DNA of 64,000 bases, taken from assembly GCF_037975245.1 (NCBI RefSeq), contig NC_092576.1, positions 26,115,611-26,179,610 on the forward strand. Direction: 5' to 3'. This DNA is from Apostichopus japonicus (taxonomy: Eukaryota; Echinodermata; Holothuroidea; Aspidochirotida; Stichopodidae). The position numbers were made by a program, and so were the translations under genes. Positions 38,601 through 48,600 of the stretch are shown one piece after another. Positions within the stretch are counted from its first letter, which is position 1. Every line of letters begins with the position of its first letter. Under the pieces are notes generated by a model. The model did no database searches, had not been told where the DNA came from, and was given only the letters and a program-made list of their open reading frames with translations.

Positions 38601-38944
38601 TGGGTTTGGAATGTGCTGGAAATAAAGTAATGCCAACTTTATAATGTCTTGGTCATTATTTTGAAAATTGTGTCGATGAAACATCTCGTCCATTCTTCTA
38701 AAGATCTAGTGCTTTGTTGATTGCCAAATTGTAATGCTAATTCTTGGCAAAACCTCACGAACAAACAGGCTGTGACAGAACTGCATTGCCATATCTTTCT
38801 TGAAAGAAGTGTCTTTTGAAGAGTTTCTTTTGAGGCAGTAAGCTCATAATGATGTCTTAATTTTTTCTTTTATCAGACATTGCAGAGACTGAAGAGTCAA
38901 GAGTCAGCAGAATGATGGGCAATTTGAAAGACCCAGGATTTCAG
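29657..38944 (+). CDS. Gene C: coiled-coil and BEN-domain protein, at least six exons
   Basis: Exons are 29657-29811 (ATG at 29665 possible), 35303-35489, 36064 to about 36230, 37002-37226, 37913-38074 and 38877-38944, with good donors. The order of parts is a basic Ser/Ala-rich N-terminus (PAKRARKASRHLQSY), KGKKK, an acidic stretch, and a coiled coil (IRLKQKVQELEEEIKALKEQ continuing as VKQLKRVVKKL). The BEN domain over exons 37002 and 37913 reads VYLTKNKLMAAM, MARNLMCRVFLQKAML, LNPRGVNAIV and CVLNKFKKTGDR. An acidic tail and SRMMGNLKDPGFQ follow, with more exons expected. BEN proteins act on chromatin, and dimerisation through the coil is inferred. Exon 36064 enters in one frame but only leaves in phase in the next, so one base is out. 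A 5-kb LINE sits antisense in the first intron. No last exon was found before or after the repeat nest at 39-58 kb. Confidence 0.6.
30120..30165 (-). other. Conserved 3' RNA structure of the L1-Tx1 LINE
   Basis: On the element strand, CGTGA pairs with TCACG across a 5' bulge. Inside, CCCGC pairs with GCGGG around an ATG loop, followed by TAAAAAGCAC. The copies ending at 46040 and 55652 have CCCGT/ACGGG instead, a two-sided change that keeps the stem. This is probably the site recognised by the LINE reverse transcriptase. Confidence 0.7.
30283..33675 (-). CDS. L1-Tx1 ORF2: endonuclease and reverse transcriptase
   Basis: It is 1130 residues from the ATG at 33675 (an upstream in-frame TTG at 33693 is a weaker start). 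The N-terminal quarter is an APE-type endonuclease (VATLNVNGMRD, CLQETHI, VGDFNCVPD, SRIDRVYAP, LSDHDTV). The middle is a reverse transcriptase (RPITLLNVDYKLLAKAL, SLDQQKAFDMVD, RGVRQGCPLSPLLY, CAQYADDVTC). The C-terminus is an RVT-type zinc finger (CPRTGC...STAHVFWHC). All catalytic motifs are present and no stop interrupts the frame. It nicks the target and copies its RNA there. ORF2 starts 20 nt after the ORF1 stop in another frame, so reinitiation or coupled translation is likely. Confidence 0.92.
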   Translation of the reverse strand: MAHTFSVATLNVNGMRDHRKRSRIFQYCISMEVDCVCLQETHILEEDVPLWAYEWGGGLHASFGSSSSCGTVILLSPRQACCATRVETDHEGRLVCILFKYPQGNISLCNVYAPNRPSARRDFFNTLPSFIPGSAPCVMVGDFNCVPDSGLDRLGASVSASPDAGITELDRFTSAHLLADVWRRIHPCSTVYTWVRPNGEDASRIDRVYAPVSFKFSGCETLSCPLSDHDTVVARFVLPSIFPIGRGLWKLNCRILGEAEFRQGFETRYKGWQTLKPAFASTSQWWDNIKLRIKRYAIQYCVTRARRRREKFSKLCAEVKFGDPSAVIALQTYLDEKYHGARVRARVEAVEAEERPSLRFYQSVSSSAGDRRVPSVRATDGTVVSDPHGIVRVYKEYYSSLFTRGNVDLSAQSDLLRGISKTVPHDVNDILGGGITTVELWKALSKMKNGKSPGSDGLPREFYRTFWAIIGPDIRAVFEDAFQNGLLNQSQRLGMITLLPKSGDPLDPHNKRPITLLNVDYKLLAKALCNRLALAMPHLVGDLQTCAVKGHCIQQNLWLMRDLTDFVIERDLPCALVSLDQQKAFDMVDRGFLMNVLETFQLHPNFRKWISVLYEQSFSSVIVNGFCSEVFNVERGVRQGCPLSPLLYVLFSESLSRLLERDSKLVPFVVPGGAKVKCAQYADDVTCIVSSLGSFRALSQDLSIFERATGAKLNPEKTKGLRLGSWRYRDLPFGASWSDQNIKINGIWFGYDAPCDVTWNERAEVFQSRLETFGTRWLSILGKVTVINRFVSPILWYPGAVYPIPRRVLVRLERAIFSFIWSGGTELVKRAVLYQKLEKGGLGVVHLGSKLTFLLFKQLFVAVTDPGLPCSYFVRFWGGLHLRRWVPALFSNREPHSSTPNRVVRVICSALIELPPVDLSQPALVHSSLRDKALNATFVQGRHSAEVWRSVHSKLNGYRLRDLAWRVAHGALVTNLKRYHWRLGDGLCPRTGCDSLESTAHVFWHCYFVVNLWEWFQTWTDRVTGDRSWSVGQGFILYGVDPPVCSVAVLHRIIFVCSIVKKHVWRNRCNLVFRGKFASWQAVLEAVKSDIRLQIEGDFRRLSGAAFFGRWCAGEGFFVSLRAGRPSVRF
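33696..34913 (-). CDS. L1-Tx1 ORF1: gag-like protein with three CCHC knuckles
   Basis: 405 residues, open throughout. The N-terminal half is an RRM-like domain (IVKLTFTGEQAVPPVQVF ... VTVIHVGLEVRQELV). Three zinc knuckles follow (CFRCGETGHEAKGC, CGRCLRLGHDTSAC, CSLCGKEGHVFRAC). The tail is rich in Pro/Ser with a short internal duplication (KSPPASPINPVPTPSPP and GSPPASPINPSSSVPSPP) and ends with acidic Ser/Asp stretches. ORF1 proteins of this clade bind the LINE RNA. The length and knuckle number suit Tx1-type elements. Confidence 0.88.
   Translation of the reverse strand: MFLLLLCGLATFGIMASRRDSKIVKLTFTGEQAVPPVQVFSILKSKGVVVPGEVDALQALQGRNTYDLRFTSDVTRQKGVTLLSGVEGLTVTPYERSVWVTVIHVGLEVRQELVATVLGRFGAVKAIKMCSYAQAPGVFNGHRQVRIDLKQDIPSFLFIAGHKAHVRYPGQPRTCFRCGETGHEAKGCPNKKCGRCLRLGHDTSACPSEVVCSLCGKEGHVFRACPSSYVFMTKSGGQAKAPSSGAPTAPEEAPRKEGETGADSLSAPPSSSPVVADPNPVPAPRKSPPASPINPVPTPSPPHSEADTGSPPASPINPSSSVPSPPPVSPDPETLSDDDSVVRSPEAMSDSDSGGSVIVEPKRATGTSWYDEMGEPSLKRSASSDDSDDDMSSRARLKLTESTSA
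36064..37226 (+). CDS. Gene C exons: coiled-coil end and BEN start
   Basis: Exon 36064 to about 36230 follows TTCATCAG and continues the coil as DIQDTVKQLKRVVKKL. Near its donor (GTCG|GTGTAAG) the phase that fits exon 37002 belongs to a neighbouring frame, which reads HLRYKPSDVG. Exon 37002-37226 follows CTCTGTAG and gives GCGIIKGSHVYLTKNKLM and the first BEN helices. Of three nested donors at its end, the one after 37226 keeps the frame open into exon 37913. Confidence 0.5.
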
Positions 38945-39167
38945 GTGACCTATCCTTTTTTCTTCATCTTTTTATACCTACCATCTACTTTTGCTTGAAT
39001 TTCTTAGTTCATCCTACTTTTTACTTGGCACCTTTTTTAACAAATATAAGTTTCTCCCGAATGCCTGCAAAAGTTTTACTTTCATTTTATTTTGGATCCT
39101 TCTTTTATCCTACTTGTTCACTAAGGTCTACTTGCAGCCTGCTATAGTGAAATTCAAGTAAAGTATT

Positions 39168-41529
39168 TGTAATAAAGTAGAAATTCATCCTGCTACTGTA
39201 ATGTTTTTAAGTGTGGGTACACTAATTGGCCTTACATGTGACTCTGACAGACCCAGGACATACTGCCTATTCATATTTTGAATATTCATGATGTCAAAGT
39301 GAGTGTAGTATCTCACTGCCATGCACCCATGTGGGCACTTCACTCTTTGTTGTTGTCCAAGCAATATGCCAGTTTCAGCTGTGCAAAAGTATTTCGAATT
39401 GAGCCTTTCGTGAAGATTCAATGGTGGTAAGGCTGGTGCTACCTGGTGAGTTTACCATTAAAAATTATGTATTGTATTGTTTAGAACTAAGTTGTTGTTT
39501 CTGTGTAAGTTATAGATCGAAATTTACTTAGGGTCTATGGCTTCACTGTGTTAGGCTGCCTATTGAATTAGCGTAGCTAGGGTCCAATTTCAAGAGAAAT
39601 TGCAGTGTTCACAATTGCATACATTTTACTTATCTGATTCTAACCAATTATGTAGAATTGGATGGGATATTTGTGGTAGCCAGGTATACAGAGAGAGAGT
39701 TAATTTAATGTAAGGCTGCATGTAGGAGGACATGTAGATTAATTGTGTCTTTGGAGAATGTATTTTGTTCAAATCTTGGTTTATATTATATAAGGTAAAT
39801 ATTCCCTACATTGAAGTGATGTTGAGTTAGTATGGAATTCCCTTTTACAATTATGAGTTAAAGGAATTATCATTACTTTGTGTAGATTTGTTTCAAGATG
39901 CTGTTAAATAAAAGATGACTTTCATTCATAAGGTTTTATACTAAATTTAGTATACATGTGTTAGTGTGTTGTTCTAGTCACATGGTTGAAGAGGGGGCTA
40001 TTGTATTTAGAGAGGTGGCCCATGTGCTCACCTAGAACAAAGGATCCCTGGCTAGGCCACAGTCTGACACACTGTAGGTGCTATGTTTTCAGCTTAGGCT
40101 ACAGCCTAACGCTATGTAGGTGTAATGGACCCAACTTAGGTTATGGCCTAACACAGTAATACTATAGGGTCAGCTTGGGCTAGCAGCCTAACACACCATG
40201 GCTATGTGGGCCTATATGGTTTGATTTGTTGTAATTGATCTACATGTATGATAGTATGCTTAATTGTTTATATGCAACTTGTTTTATTGTTTTAACCTAC
40301 ATTATTCTTTATATCTCTATTTTGTTTATCTTGTGTAATTGTACTCTATATGTAATAATTTCATAGGACAACCAGGTCCCACATGACTAAGGTGGTGTGA
40401 CACACTACATTGTCTAACAGGTACAGGGGTCTTGCCGCAGTTTGCTTTAGGTATTTTATGTGTTTACATCACTCTTTCTAATAGACTCCGGGTCGTGTAG
40501 TAGATTGTGCGACGTGACGCACTGAGAATGTCCTTGGGTTAACAGAGTTGCTGTAGACTTATTCATTTGGGTCTGGTGAGTAATGAGTTGAATAGGGTGC
40601 AGTTGTCAGGCACATTCCGTGTCTCACCAGGTCTTGTTATACGATCATTCTTTATTGTTAATATTTCTTCTAATATTTGTGATACCTTTTCATGTTCTGA
40701 GTTAAGAGGTGTAGTTGTATAAAGGATTTAAAAAGCTGATATTTTATAGACAAAGCATGAGTCTGAGCTTTACAAATTGTAGTTAATGTCAGTGACAAAC
40801 TTTTTCAGTCGTTTCCATTTATTATATCTATTCCGTGCGTAACATGAGTTATGGTTTTCGGTCTCTATAGGTAAAGCGCCGTTGTTGTTGTTTATGATTA
40901 CGTATTGCTATTTACAGTGTCCTTCAGTTACGTAACTATTTGTCATGGGAATGTACTCATTCTTATGCAAAGTGTTTATTATTAATTTAAAAGTATTTTG
41001 TTAAATAGTTTTGTTGATGACCACTCTCTCTGGTTGAGGTCACTTTGGTGAATCCCTGATCTACCTCCAGTTACCTTGGGCATTCGTTGTATATTAACTG
41101 TATTCAAATTTCAGATGTTTTGTCATTGTGTGTAGATTCCTTTGAAGTTATAGTTTCAAATTGCATCAACATTTCGGTGCTTGTTTCACTCTTGTTAGTT
41201 CCGTGCTACGTGTGTGATAACCTTTACACAGTTGTGCATTGCTTCTTCAAACAATGAGACATTACGTCTGAGCTTCGTGGTAGTCTGCACACAGTGAACA
41301 TTTTGTATTATTATTATCATCATGTTATCTCATATTCTGTTTGTTATTTGCTCTATTTCACAGAGGCTGTTCTTTCTTATATTGTAATTGCTTTTGACCT
41401 TGGCGTGTTAAAAGGTCAAGGAATTAAGGGGGACAACTTAAACCAAGATATCTACATTTGTACTGTCATCATTTGTTTGGTGTGGCCCGCGTAACGCTTC
41501 CTTCCTCCCTGGGCTGGTTCCCTTTCACT
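39168..41529 (+). repeat. 5' LTR, long form (2.36 kb)
   Basis: Starts TGTAATAAAG and ends CTTTCACT next to the primer-binding site. It contains two blocks absent from the 3' LTR: 39446-40484 and 40576-41364. Each begins GTGAGT and ends in a pyrimidine-rich tract and AG. The remaining 534 bp line up with the 540-bp 3' LTR along its whole length. Confidence 0.8.
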
Positions 41530-44500
41530 GGTGTCAGAAGTGGGATTCCAGTACTACATTCAGGACGAAGACGTGCTACCGTGGTGCAACACTAGTAGCA
41601 AGACGAGAACAGTAACAAAGAACAGCCTCAGACCTAGTAATAATAAGTTTAAGTACTAACGGTATTATTTTCATACATTTAACCAGGTATTGTTGTTAAC
41701 CATGTCTCTCCCTGATACGAGTGGACCAGCTGCCTCTGGTGCACAGCCTTCACAATTGATTTAGCGATGATGTAACAATTTTTTAAGAGAGCAATGAGTT
41801 TCCAGGGCATCCCACATGGCCGGTTACAGAAATTTACTGGGCCTCCTTATAGAGCGGGTGAGCTGTCCCTATTGGAGTGGTTGGAGGAGTTCGAAACCAT
41901 TGTGTCTCCTTTTAATCCAACGGGTGAAGAGAAGGCTAGACAGCTGATCGAGCACCTTGGTGGCGCGGCCAAAGAGGAAGTGAAGTGCATGGGAGAGACG
42001 GAAAGGAACGATTATGACGAGATTGTTGCCGCTCTAAAGACGTGTTTTGGTGCACACGAGAGTGTGCAGAGTCTCCACGGCAGCTTCCACAACCGGGTCC
42101 AACAGGAACAAGAGTCCCTGTCAGATTTTAGTAGAGCACTGAAGCGGCTGTATTCTAACATGGAGATGGCTGCTCCAACAGATAAGGAAACCAGCGCTCT
42201 CCGCCACTTGAGAGATGGATCATTGCGCTCACAGTTTGTACAGGGAGCCAGGGATACGTGGGTGAGACAAGAACTCCGGAGAATCGATATGGCGACATGA
42301 CAAGAGTATTGACGTGATGCGACAGGAAGTCCTTACCCTTTTCCAGGAGTCTGAGCAGTTGCAGTCACCTGTTCGAATGACCAGGGCGAGGGAGGCTCAA
42401 GTGGAATTACCGAAGGAAGCAAAGCCTGACCAGATGTCCCTGATTGCTGACCTCCTTGCTGGGCAGAAGAACCTCGTTGATGCTGTGGAACGTTTAAGCG
42501 GGGAACTTGCAACGATAAAGTCCAAGTTACCTGGCCCTAGCAGAACCCCACTATCAGAAATTGTCTGCTTTAAGTGTAATAGCAAGGGGCACATAGCAGC
42601 AAACTGTCGCAGCCGACAGGGTGACACCAGGCCGGGATCCAATCGGTGGGCTCCTCAACCTAGGGCCTGGCATCCTCAGCAGCAGTCGCAGGCACCAGCA
42701 GGTGTACCTTCAGCTTCTCGGCCGGGAAACTGCTAGGCTCTACTATTAGAGGCGAGGTGGTAGAGATTGAGGAATCGCCTACAGAAGTTAAGATCGGAGC
42801 AGTCAGTGGGATCACGGATGTCCAGAATGATGAGATTATGGAATCGCTTATTTCGCCTAGTCCTACCATGATGGCGATGATTGGAGGAGTGAATCTTGGT
42901 TGTGTACTGGACACAGGAGCGGAGACATCCTTGAACCCATCTGACATATTTCATCGACAACTGGAGCCGAAAGTTGGCCTATTGAAAGAGTTACCAAAGC
43001 CGGTACTGGTGGTTGGACTCGAGGAGACTGGAATGCCAGCTTTGGGGTACATTGAGACATCAATTATAGTCAATGGAAGGGAAGCTTGGACCAGATTTTT
43101 GGTTGTAGATAGTTGGTCTCCGGCATCTGGTAGGAAAAGGGATTATCCAGTCCTATTAGGTTGTAATGTGTTGAAGCTTTTTACAGGACGTAGAGACTCA
43201 GGCTGCAAGGTAGGCTGCAGGGTAGGCTTAGGATTAGCTTTGGACAGCTTGGAGTTCCTGGAGACGAGCTCGAGTGAAGCTCAGGTAGAGGTGAGGGTCG
43301 AGGCCGAGGAGGCAACTGTTCTACCTGTGTAGGCTGTAAACACATTGACCTGATAGATGAGGATGTAGTTACGATGCCGGGGTCTAATTCCTGCGAAGTG
43401 TGCCCACTGGAGTGTCCGCAGAGTACCAAACCATGTGCTTTGGGAGAGGTAGAGCTTTCTGTTGATGCCATGCCTGAGGTCGTACCAACTGACCGTCCTC
43501 CACCAGAGGTGCCAACCGTTATTGAGGAAGGTCCATTAGAGGAAGGCTTGCCAGAGGTTGTTGAGATGGAGGATGGTACCCGAACTGACCTTCCTATCGG
43601 GGTGAGCTTGAGCCACTTAAAACTAGATCATACAAGGCAAATTGCTGGGTTGATCGACGACAATAGGACTGCTTTCTCTAGAGGGGAGTTCGACCTTGGA
43701 CTTTGCCGTCTGGTGCCCCACGAGATAAGAGTCACTAACGAGACACCAATTCGACTACCATATAGACGTGTACCACCTACTCAGATGTCTGAGACATGGT
43801 GGACCAGAAAATAATCCGAAGATCTGCAAGTCCTTATGCCAGTCCAGTGGTGTTGTTAAGAAAGAAGTCTGGAGCGCTACGGTTCTGCATCGATTATCGT
43901 AGGCTGAATTTGGTCACGGTAAAAGATTCATTTCCACTGTCAAGAATCGACGAGTCACTGGAGGCCATGGGGGGAAGTCAGTTTTTCAGCTCGCTGGATT
44001 TATCTCATGGCTATTTTCAAATTGCAATGCAACCTGATTCCATGCCGTACACAGCTTTCAGAGTTCCATGGGGCCTGTTTGAATTTGAAAGGATGCCACA
44101 AGGACTCTGCAATAGTCCCAGTACATTTCAGAGAGTGATGGAGATAATCTTCGGCGATATGAACCTCAGCCAGCTAATTTTATACTTAGACGATATTTTG
44201 ATTTTCTCTGCTACACTCGAACAACATCTGGACAGACTTCAAACAGTGTTCCAACGGTTGATCCAGCATGGTCTTAAACTGAAAGGTGAGAAATGCAACT
44301 TTCTTCAGCGAGAAGTTCAGCACCTAGGTCATGTGGTGAGTGCTGAAGGGGTATCAGTGGATCACGGCAAGGTAGACCGTATTGTGAATTGGCCTATCCC
44401 AACCACTTTAACAGAACTTGCTTCTTTCCTAGGGTTGGCATCCTATTATCGGAAGTTCGTACCAAATTTGGCAAAACTTGCAGCACCACTACACAGCCTG

Positions 44501-44992
44501 AAGAAGACCGACACGACCACAACAGCAGGGAACAAATCTCGCTCAAAACAGTCGCCTCTCAAATGGAACAAGGAGGCTGATGAGGCATTCAGACAATTGA
44601 AGACTCTGTTGTCATCCTCTCCTGTCTTGGCATATCCCCGGTTTGACAGAGAATTTGTTCTTGAGATAGACGCTTCACTGAAGGGATTGGGCTGCTGTCT
44701 GCTCCAACGTGATGATGCTGGCCTTCTCCACTCAATTGCGTATGTAAGCAGAGGGTTACGTGATGCCGAGAAAAATTATTCAGATTTCTCAAGCTTTAAA
44801 TTGGAACTTCTGGGTCTGAAGTGGGCAGTCAGTGACAAGTTCAGGGAGTACTTGATGGGATCTCGTTGTTTGGTCTTGACTGATAACAACCCATTGGCCC
44901 ACTTAGACAATGCGAAGTTGGGAGCAACAGAACAGAGGTGGGTAGCACAACTTGCTTCATTTAATCTTGATATTCAGTACAGACCAGGCAGA

Positions 44993-46040
44993 CTGGAGAA
45001 GGGTGGGTTAGGGGTGGTTCATCTGGAAAGTAAGTTAACTTGTTTGTTATTTAAGCAGTTGTTTGTAGCGGTAACTGACCCAGGGTTGCCTTCTTCATAT
45101 TTTGTACGTTTTTGGGGCGGTTTGCACCTGCGTCGATGGGTCCCGGCGCTGTTTAGCAACAGAGAACCGCATAGTAGTACTCCAAACAGGGTGGTGCGTG
45201 TCATTTGCTCCGCTCTGATTGAGTTGCCCCCTGTTGACCTGTCACAGCCGGCCCTCGTTCACAGTTCGTTGCGGGATAGGGCCTTGAATGCAATTTTTGT
45301 ACAGGGACGTCATCCTGTCGAAGTATGGCGTTCGGTGCATTCAAGGCTGAATGGTTGCAGGCTCCGTGACCTTGCATGGAGAATTGCACACGGTGCCTTG
45401 GTGACCAATCTGAAAAGGTATCACTGGCGATTGGGTGATGGACTGTGCCCGAGGACCGGCTGTGACAGTTTAGAGAGTACTGCCCATGTTTTTTGGCATT
45501 GCCCCTTTGTTTTGAACTTGTGGGAGTGGTTTCAGTCCTGGACCGACCGTTTAGCGGGAGACCGTTCCTGGTCGGTAGGACAGGGTTTTGTTTTGTATGG
45601 ATTAGATCCTCCAGTTTGTTCCGTTGCTGTGTTGCAGCGTATTATTTATGTTTGTTCTGTTGTAAAAAAACTTATTTGGAGGAATAGATGTGATGTTGTT
45701 TTTAGGGGGAAATTCGCCAGTTGGCAGGCAGTCCTGGAGGCGGTGAAGTCTGACATTCGCCTTCAGGTTGAAGGCGATTTTCGCCGTTTATCTATGGCTG
45801 CCTTTTTTGGACGGTGGTGTGCTGGGGAAGGGTGTTTTGTTTCGCTGCGTGCTGGTCGTCCTTTTGTAGTTTTTTAATATTTCAGTGGGGGGTTGGGCGT
45901 TTTGTCTCTGCAGGTCGGTGAGCGTATGTACTTTTTTTGGCTCGCTTGACCTGAGGTTCGTTTTTCAGAATGGGATGGTTTGGTAGTGCCGTTTGGCCGT
46001 GACGTTTTGTATCCCGTATGACGGGTCACGTAAAAAGCAC
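44993..46040 (+). mobile_element. Truncated L1-Tx1 LINE inside the gypsy element
   Basis: The last 1.05 kb of the LINE family at 30120-35157: the C-terminal RVT zinc-finger region (CPRTGCDSLESTAHVFWHC) to the stop at 45877, 3' UTR, and the structured end TCACGTAAAAAGCAC at 46040. Both sides are gypsy pol sequence. The 5' truncation is typical of incomplete reverse transcription. The junction shares CTGGAGAAG between host element and LINE, so microhomology may have joined the 5' end. The copy is intact over what remains. Confidence 0.88.
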
Positions 46041-48060
46041 TAAACCGATGCGCTGATGCCTTGAGTCGATGTCCTAGCAAACGTATGGGAGAGGACCAGT
46101 TAGTGAATGTTGATACTGCCACATACATTTGTAAAGCTCCCGAACCGTCTTTGGTGGATTTTGACCATTTTGTCACCGAGGTCACTGCATGCAGTGCTTT
46201 ACCAATAGAGGTGGTAAGAAATCCGCTCCCAGAGGATAACCCACCGGAGGAAATTACCAGGCCATCGATCTTTCCCTCATTTTCATTCAGTCAGTTGGCC
46301 GACTTACAGAAGAAAGATGATGCCCTATCAGTAGTTTGGGAGTGTTGGACATCCGACTGGCAACCAGGCGAGGAGTTGCGACAACCATGTACCCCCGAGA
46401 TCAAGAGTTGGTTACGAGAATTCTCCAAGATTGTTGAACGTCACGGCGTCCTTTACCGTGAAGTCACAGACAAGTGGGCAGGGACCTCTCGACAGTTGCT
46501 TGTGCCTATCAGTTTGCGAACGAGATTATTGGAGATGGCTCATGACGACTGTGGACACCAAGGCGTAAACCGTACTTTTGGCATTCTTAAGGCACGATGT
46601 TACTGGCCTGGCCTTCATAGAGAAGTGCAAATCTATGTGAAGGATTGTTTTACCTGTGCTGCTATCAAGGAGCAAACTCCAAAGGTACGTACTCCCCAGC
46701 GACATCTGCTCGCATTCAGACAACAAGAGATGTTGGCAATTGACTTCCTCAAGTTGGACCGTGGCAGAGGTGGCTTCGAGGATGTCCTGGTCATGACGGA
46801 TGCATTCACTAAGTATGCGCAGGCCGTACCTTGTCGTAATCAGACCGCCCCTGTAGTTGCAAAGGCCCTCCGAGATCATAGGTTTAGTCATTATGGTACA
46901 ACCTTACGGATACATTCTGACAGAGGCAGGAATTTTGAGAGTGGATTGATCCGAGAGATTTGCAAGTTGTATGGTATAGAGAAAACCCGCACCACTCCCT
47001 ATTATCCTCAAGGCAACGGCCAAACTGAAAGATTCAACCGGACCTTGTGTGGAATGGTACGATCCCTTGAGCCTGAACATCGACACAAGTGGCCAGAATT
47101 ACTTAACCATCTGGTGTTCCCATATAACTGTACCCCTCACAGTGTCACCGAGTTCTCCCCTTACCGACTCCTCTTTGGACGTGAGCCATATACTCCGATG
47201 GACCAACTTCTGGGAAACACTAAAGAAGACTGGGATGAAGAGTTTGTCACAACCCACGCAGATGCTCTACTGAAGGTTCATCAGGGGCCTCAGGAGCGGA
47301 TGAAGGCTGCACTACAAGCCAGCAAAGAGAGACATGACCTCCAACAGCTGAGCCCTTACATACTTGTTGGTAGCACAGTTCTCCTCAAGAAATGTGCGCA
47401 CGAAGGCCGACATAAACTAGAAGACAAATACAACAGGGAGCCATTTATTGTAGTTGGTGTAAATGAAGGCCTTGATGTTTACAATATCAGACCATTATTA
47501 GGCGGAGCAGTGCGCACAGTAAACCGGCGTTTGCTCATCCTAGATCCCCGCCAACCCTTTCCATCCTTGCCAGGTGAGGACGGTCAGGACATTCCGGAGG
47601 ATGTAGTTGCTGAGGAGGGTGACCTGGAGCCTGACGATTGGGAAGACGATGACGTCGATGACGACATGGATAGACATACACTCATTCCATACTGGATGTT
47701 CCACGAGCCAAGGAGGGAAGAAATCACACCCCAAGAAGATCCACCATGTCAAAGTATTCGTAGATCAGCACGTACTACTAAGGGTCAACACAGCAATCCA
47801 ACTCATCTCCCTAGATCTTCAATTCCAAACCCATAGCGACATGGCTGTTTTATAATTGATATAGTGTTGTGGTTTTGTATTTACATTAGTTCTGTGAACT
47901 AATATACTCTTTTCTTTTAAGTTTGTATTTCTCAGTATATCCAGTGTTGTTTGATCAGGTAGACGTCACCTGACTGGTTACTAGCATATATTATTTTTAA
48001 CTGTTCCGTATGCCTTAGATTAACGTCCATCGGGGCGAGGACTTTAATCGCGGGGAAATT

Positions 48061-48600
48061 TGTAATAAAGTAGAAATTCATCCTGCTATACAATAATTGG
48101 GTACAATTGGGTACAATAATTGGCCTGACATGTGACTCTCACATGCCCAGGACATACTGCCTATTCATATTTTGAATATTCATGATGTCAAAGTGAGTGT
48201 ACAGTATCTCACTGCCATGCACCCATGTGGGCCCTTCACTCTTTGTTGTTGTCCAAGCAATATGTCAGTTTCAGCTGTGCAAAAGTATTTCGAATTGAGC
48301 CTTTCGTGAAGATTCAATGGTGGTAAAGCTGGTGCTACCTGACTCCGGGTCGTGTAGTAGATTGTGCGACGTGACGCACTGAGGATGTCCTTGGGTTAAC
48401 GGAGTTGCTGTAAACTTATTTATTTGGGTCTGGGGCTGTTCTTTTTTATATTGTCATTGCTTTTGACCTTGGCGTGTTAAAAGGTCAAGGAATTAAGGAA
48501 GACAACTTAAACCAAGATATCTACATTTGTACTGTCATCATTGGTTTGGTGTGGCCTGCGCAACGCTCCCCTTCCCTTCCTGGGCTGGTTCCCTTTCACT
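48061..48600 (+). repeat. 3' LTR, short form (540 bp)
   Basis: Matches the three outer blocks of the 5' LTR joined end to end. The joins fall where the long form has GT..AG-edged blocks: ...CTACCTG|ACTCCGGG and ...GGGTCTG|GGGCTG. The right end abuts a Harbinger transposase sequence directly. Confidence 0.8.

Larger units (their letters stand above)
39168..48600 (+). mobile_element. Ty3/gypsy LTR retrotransposon (fossil) with nested LINE
   Basis: Ty3/gypsy family. Its parts in order are: long 5' LTR (39168-41529), primer-binding site at 41530-41546, gag with a CCHC knuckle (about 41.8-42.7 kb), aspartic protease (about 42.9 kb), reverse transcriptase (FSSLDLSHGYFQ, YLDDILIFS) and RNase H (43.8-45.0 kb), inserted L1-Tx1 tail (44993-46040), integrase with zinc and DDE core (about 46.1-47.5 kb), and short 3' LTR (48061-48600). 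It is broken, with roughly four breaks besides the LINE insertion. The shared LTR sequence differs by roughly 5% by eye, so it is not recent. The bases outside the two LTRs do not match as a target duplication. Confidence 0.9.
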
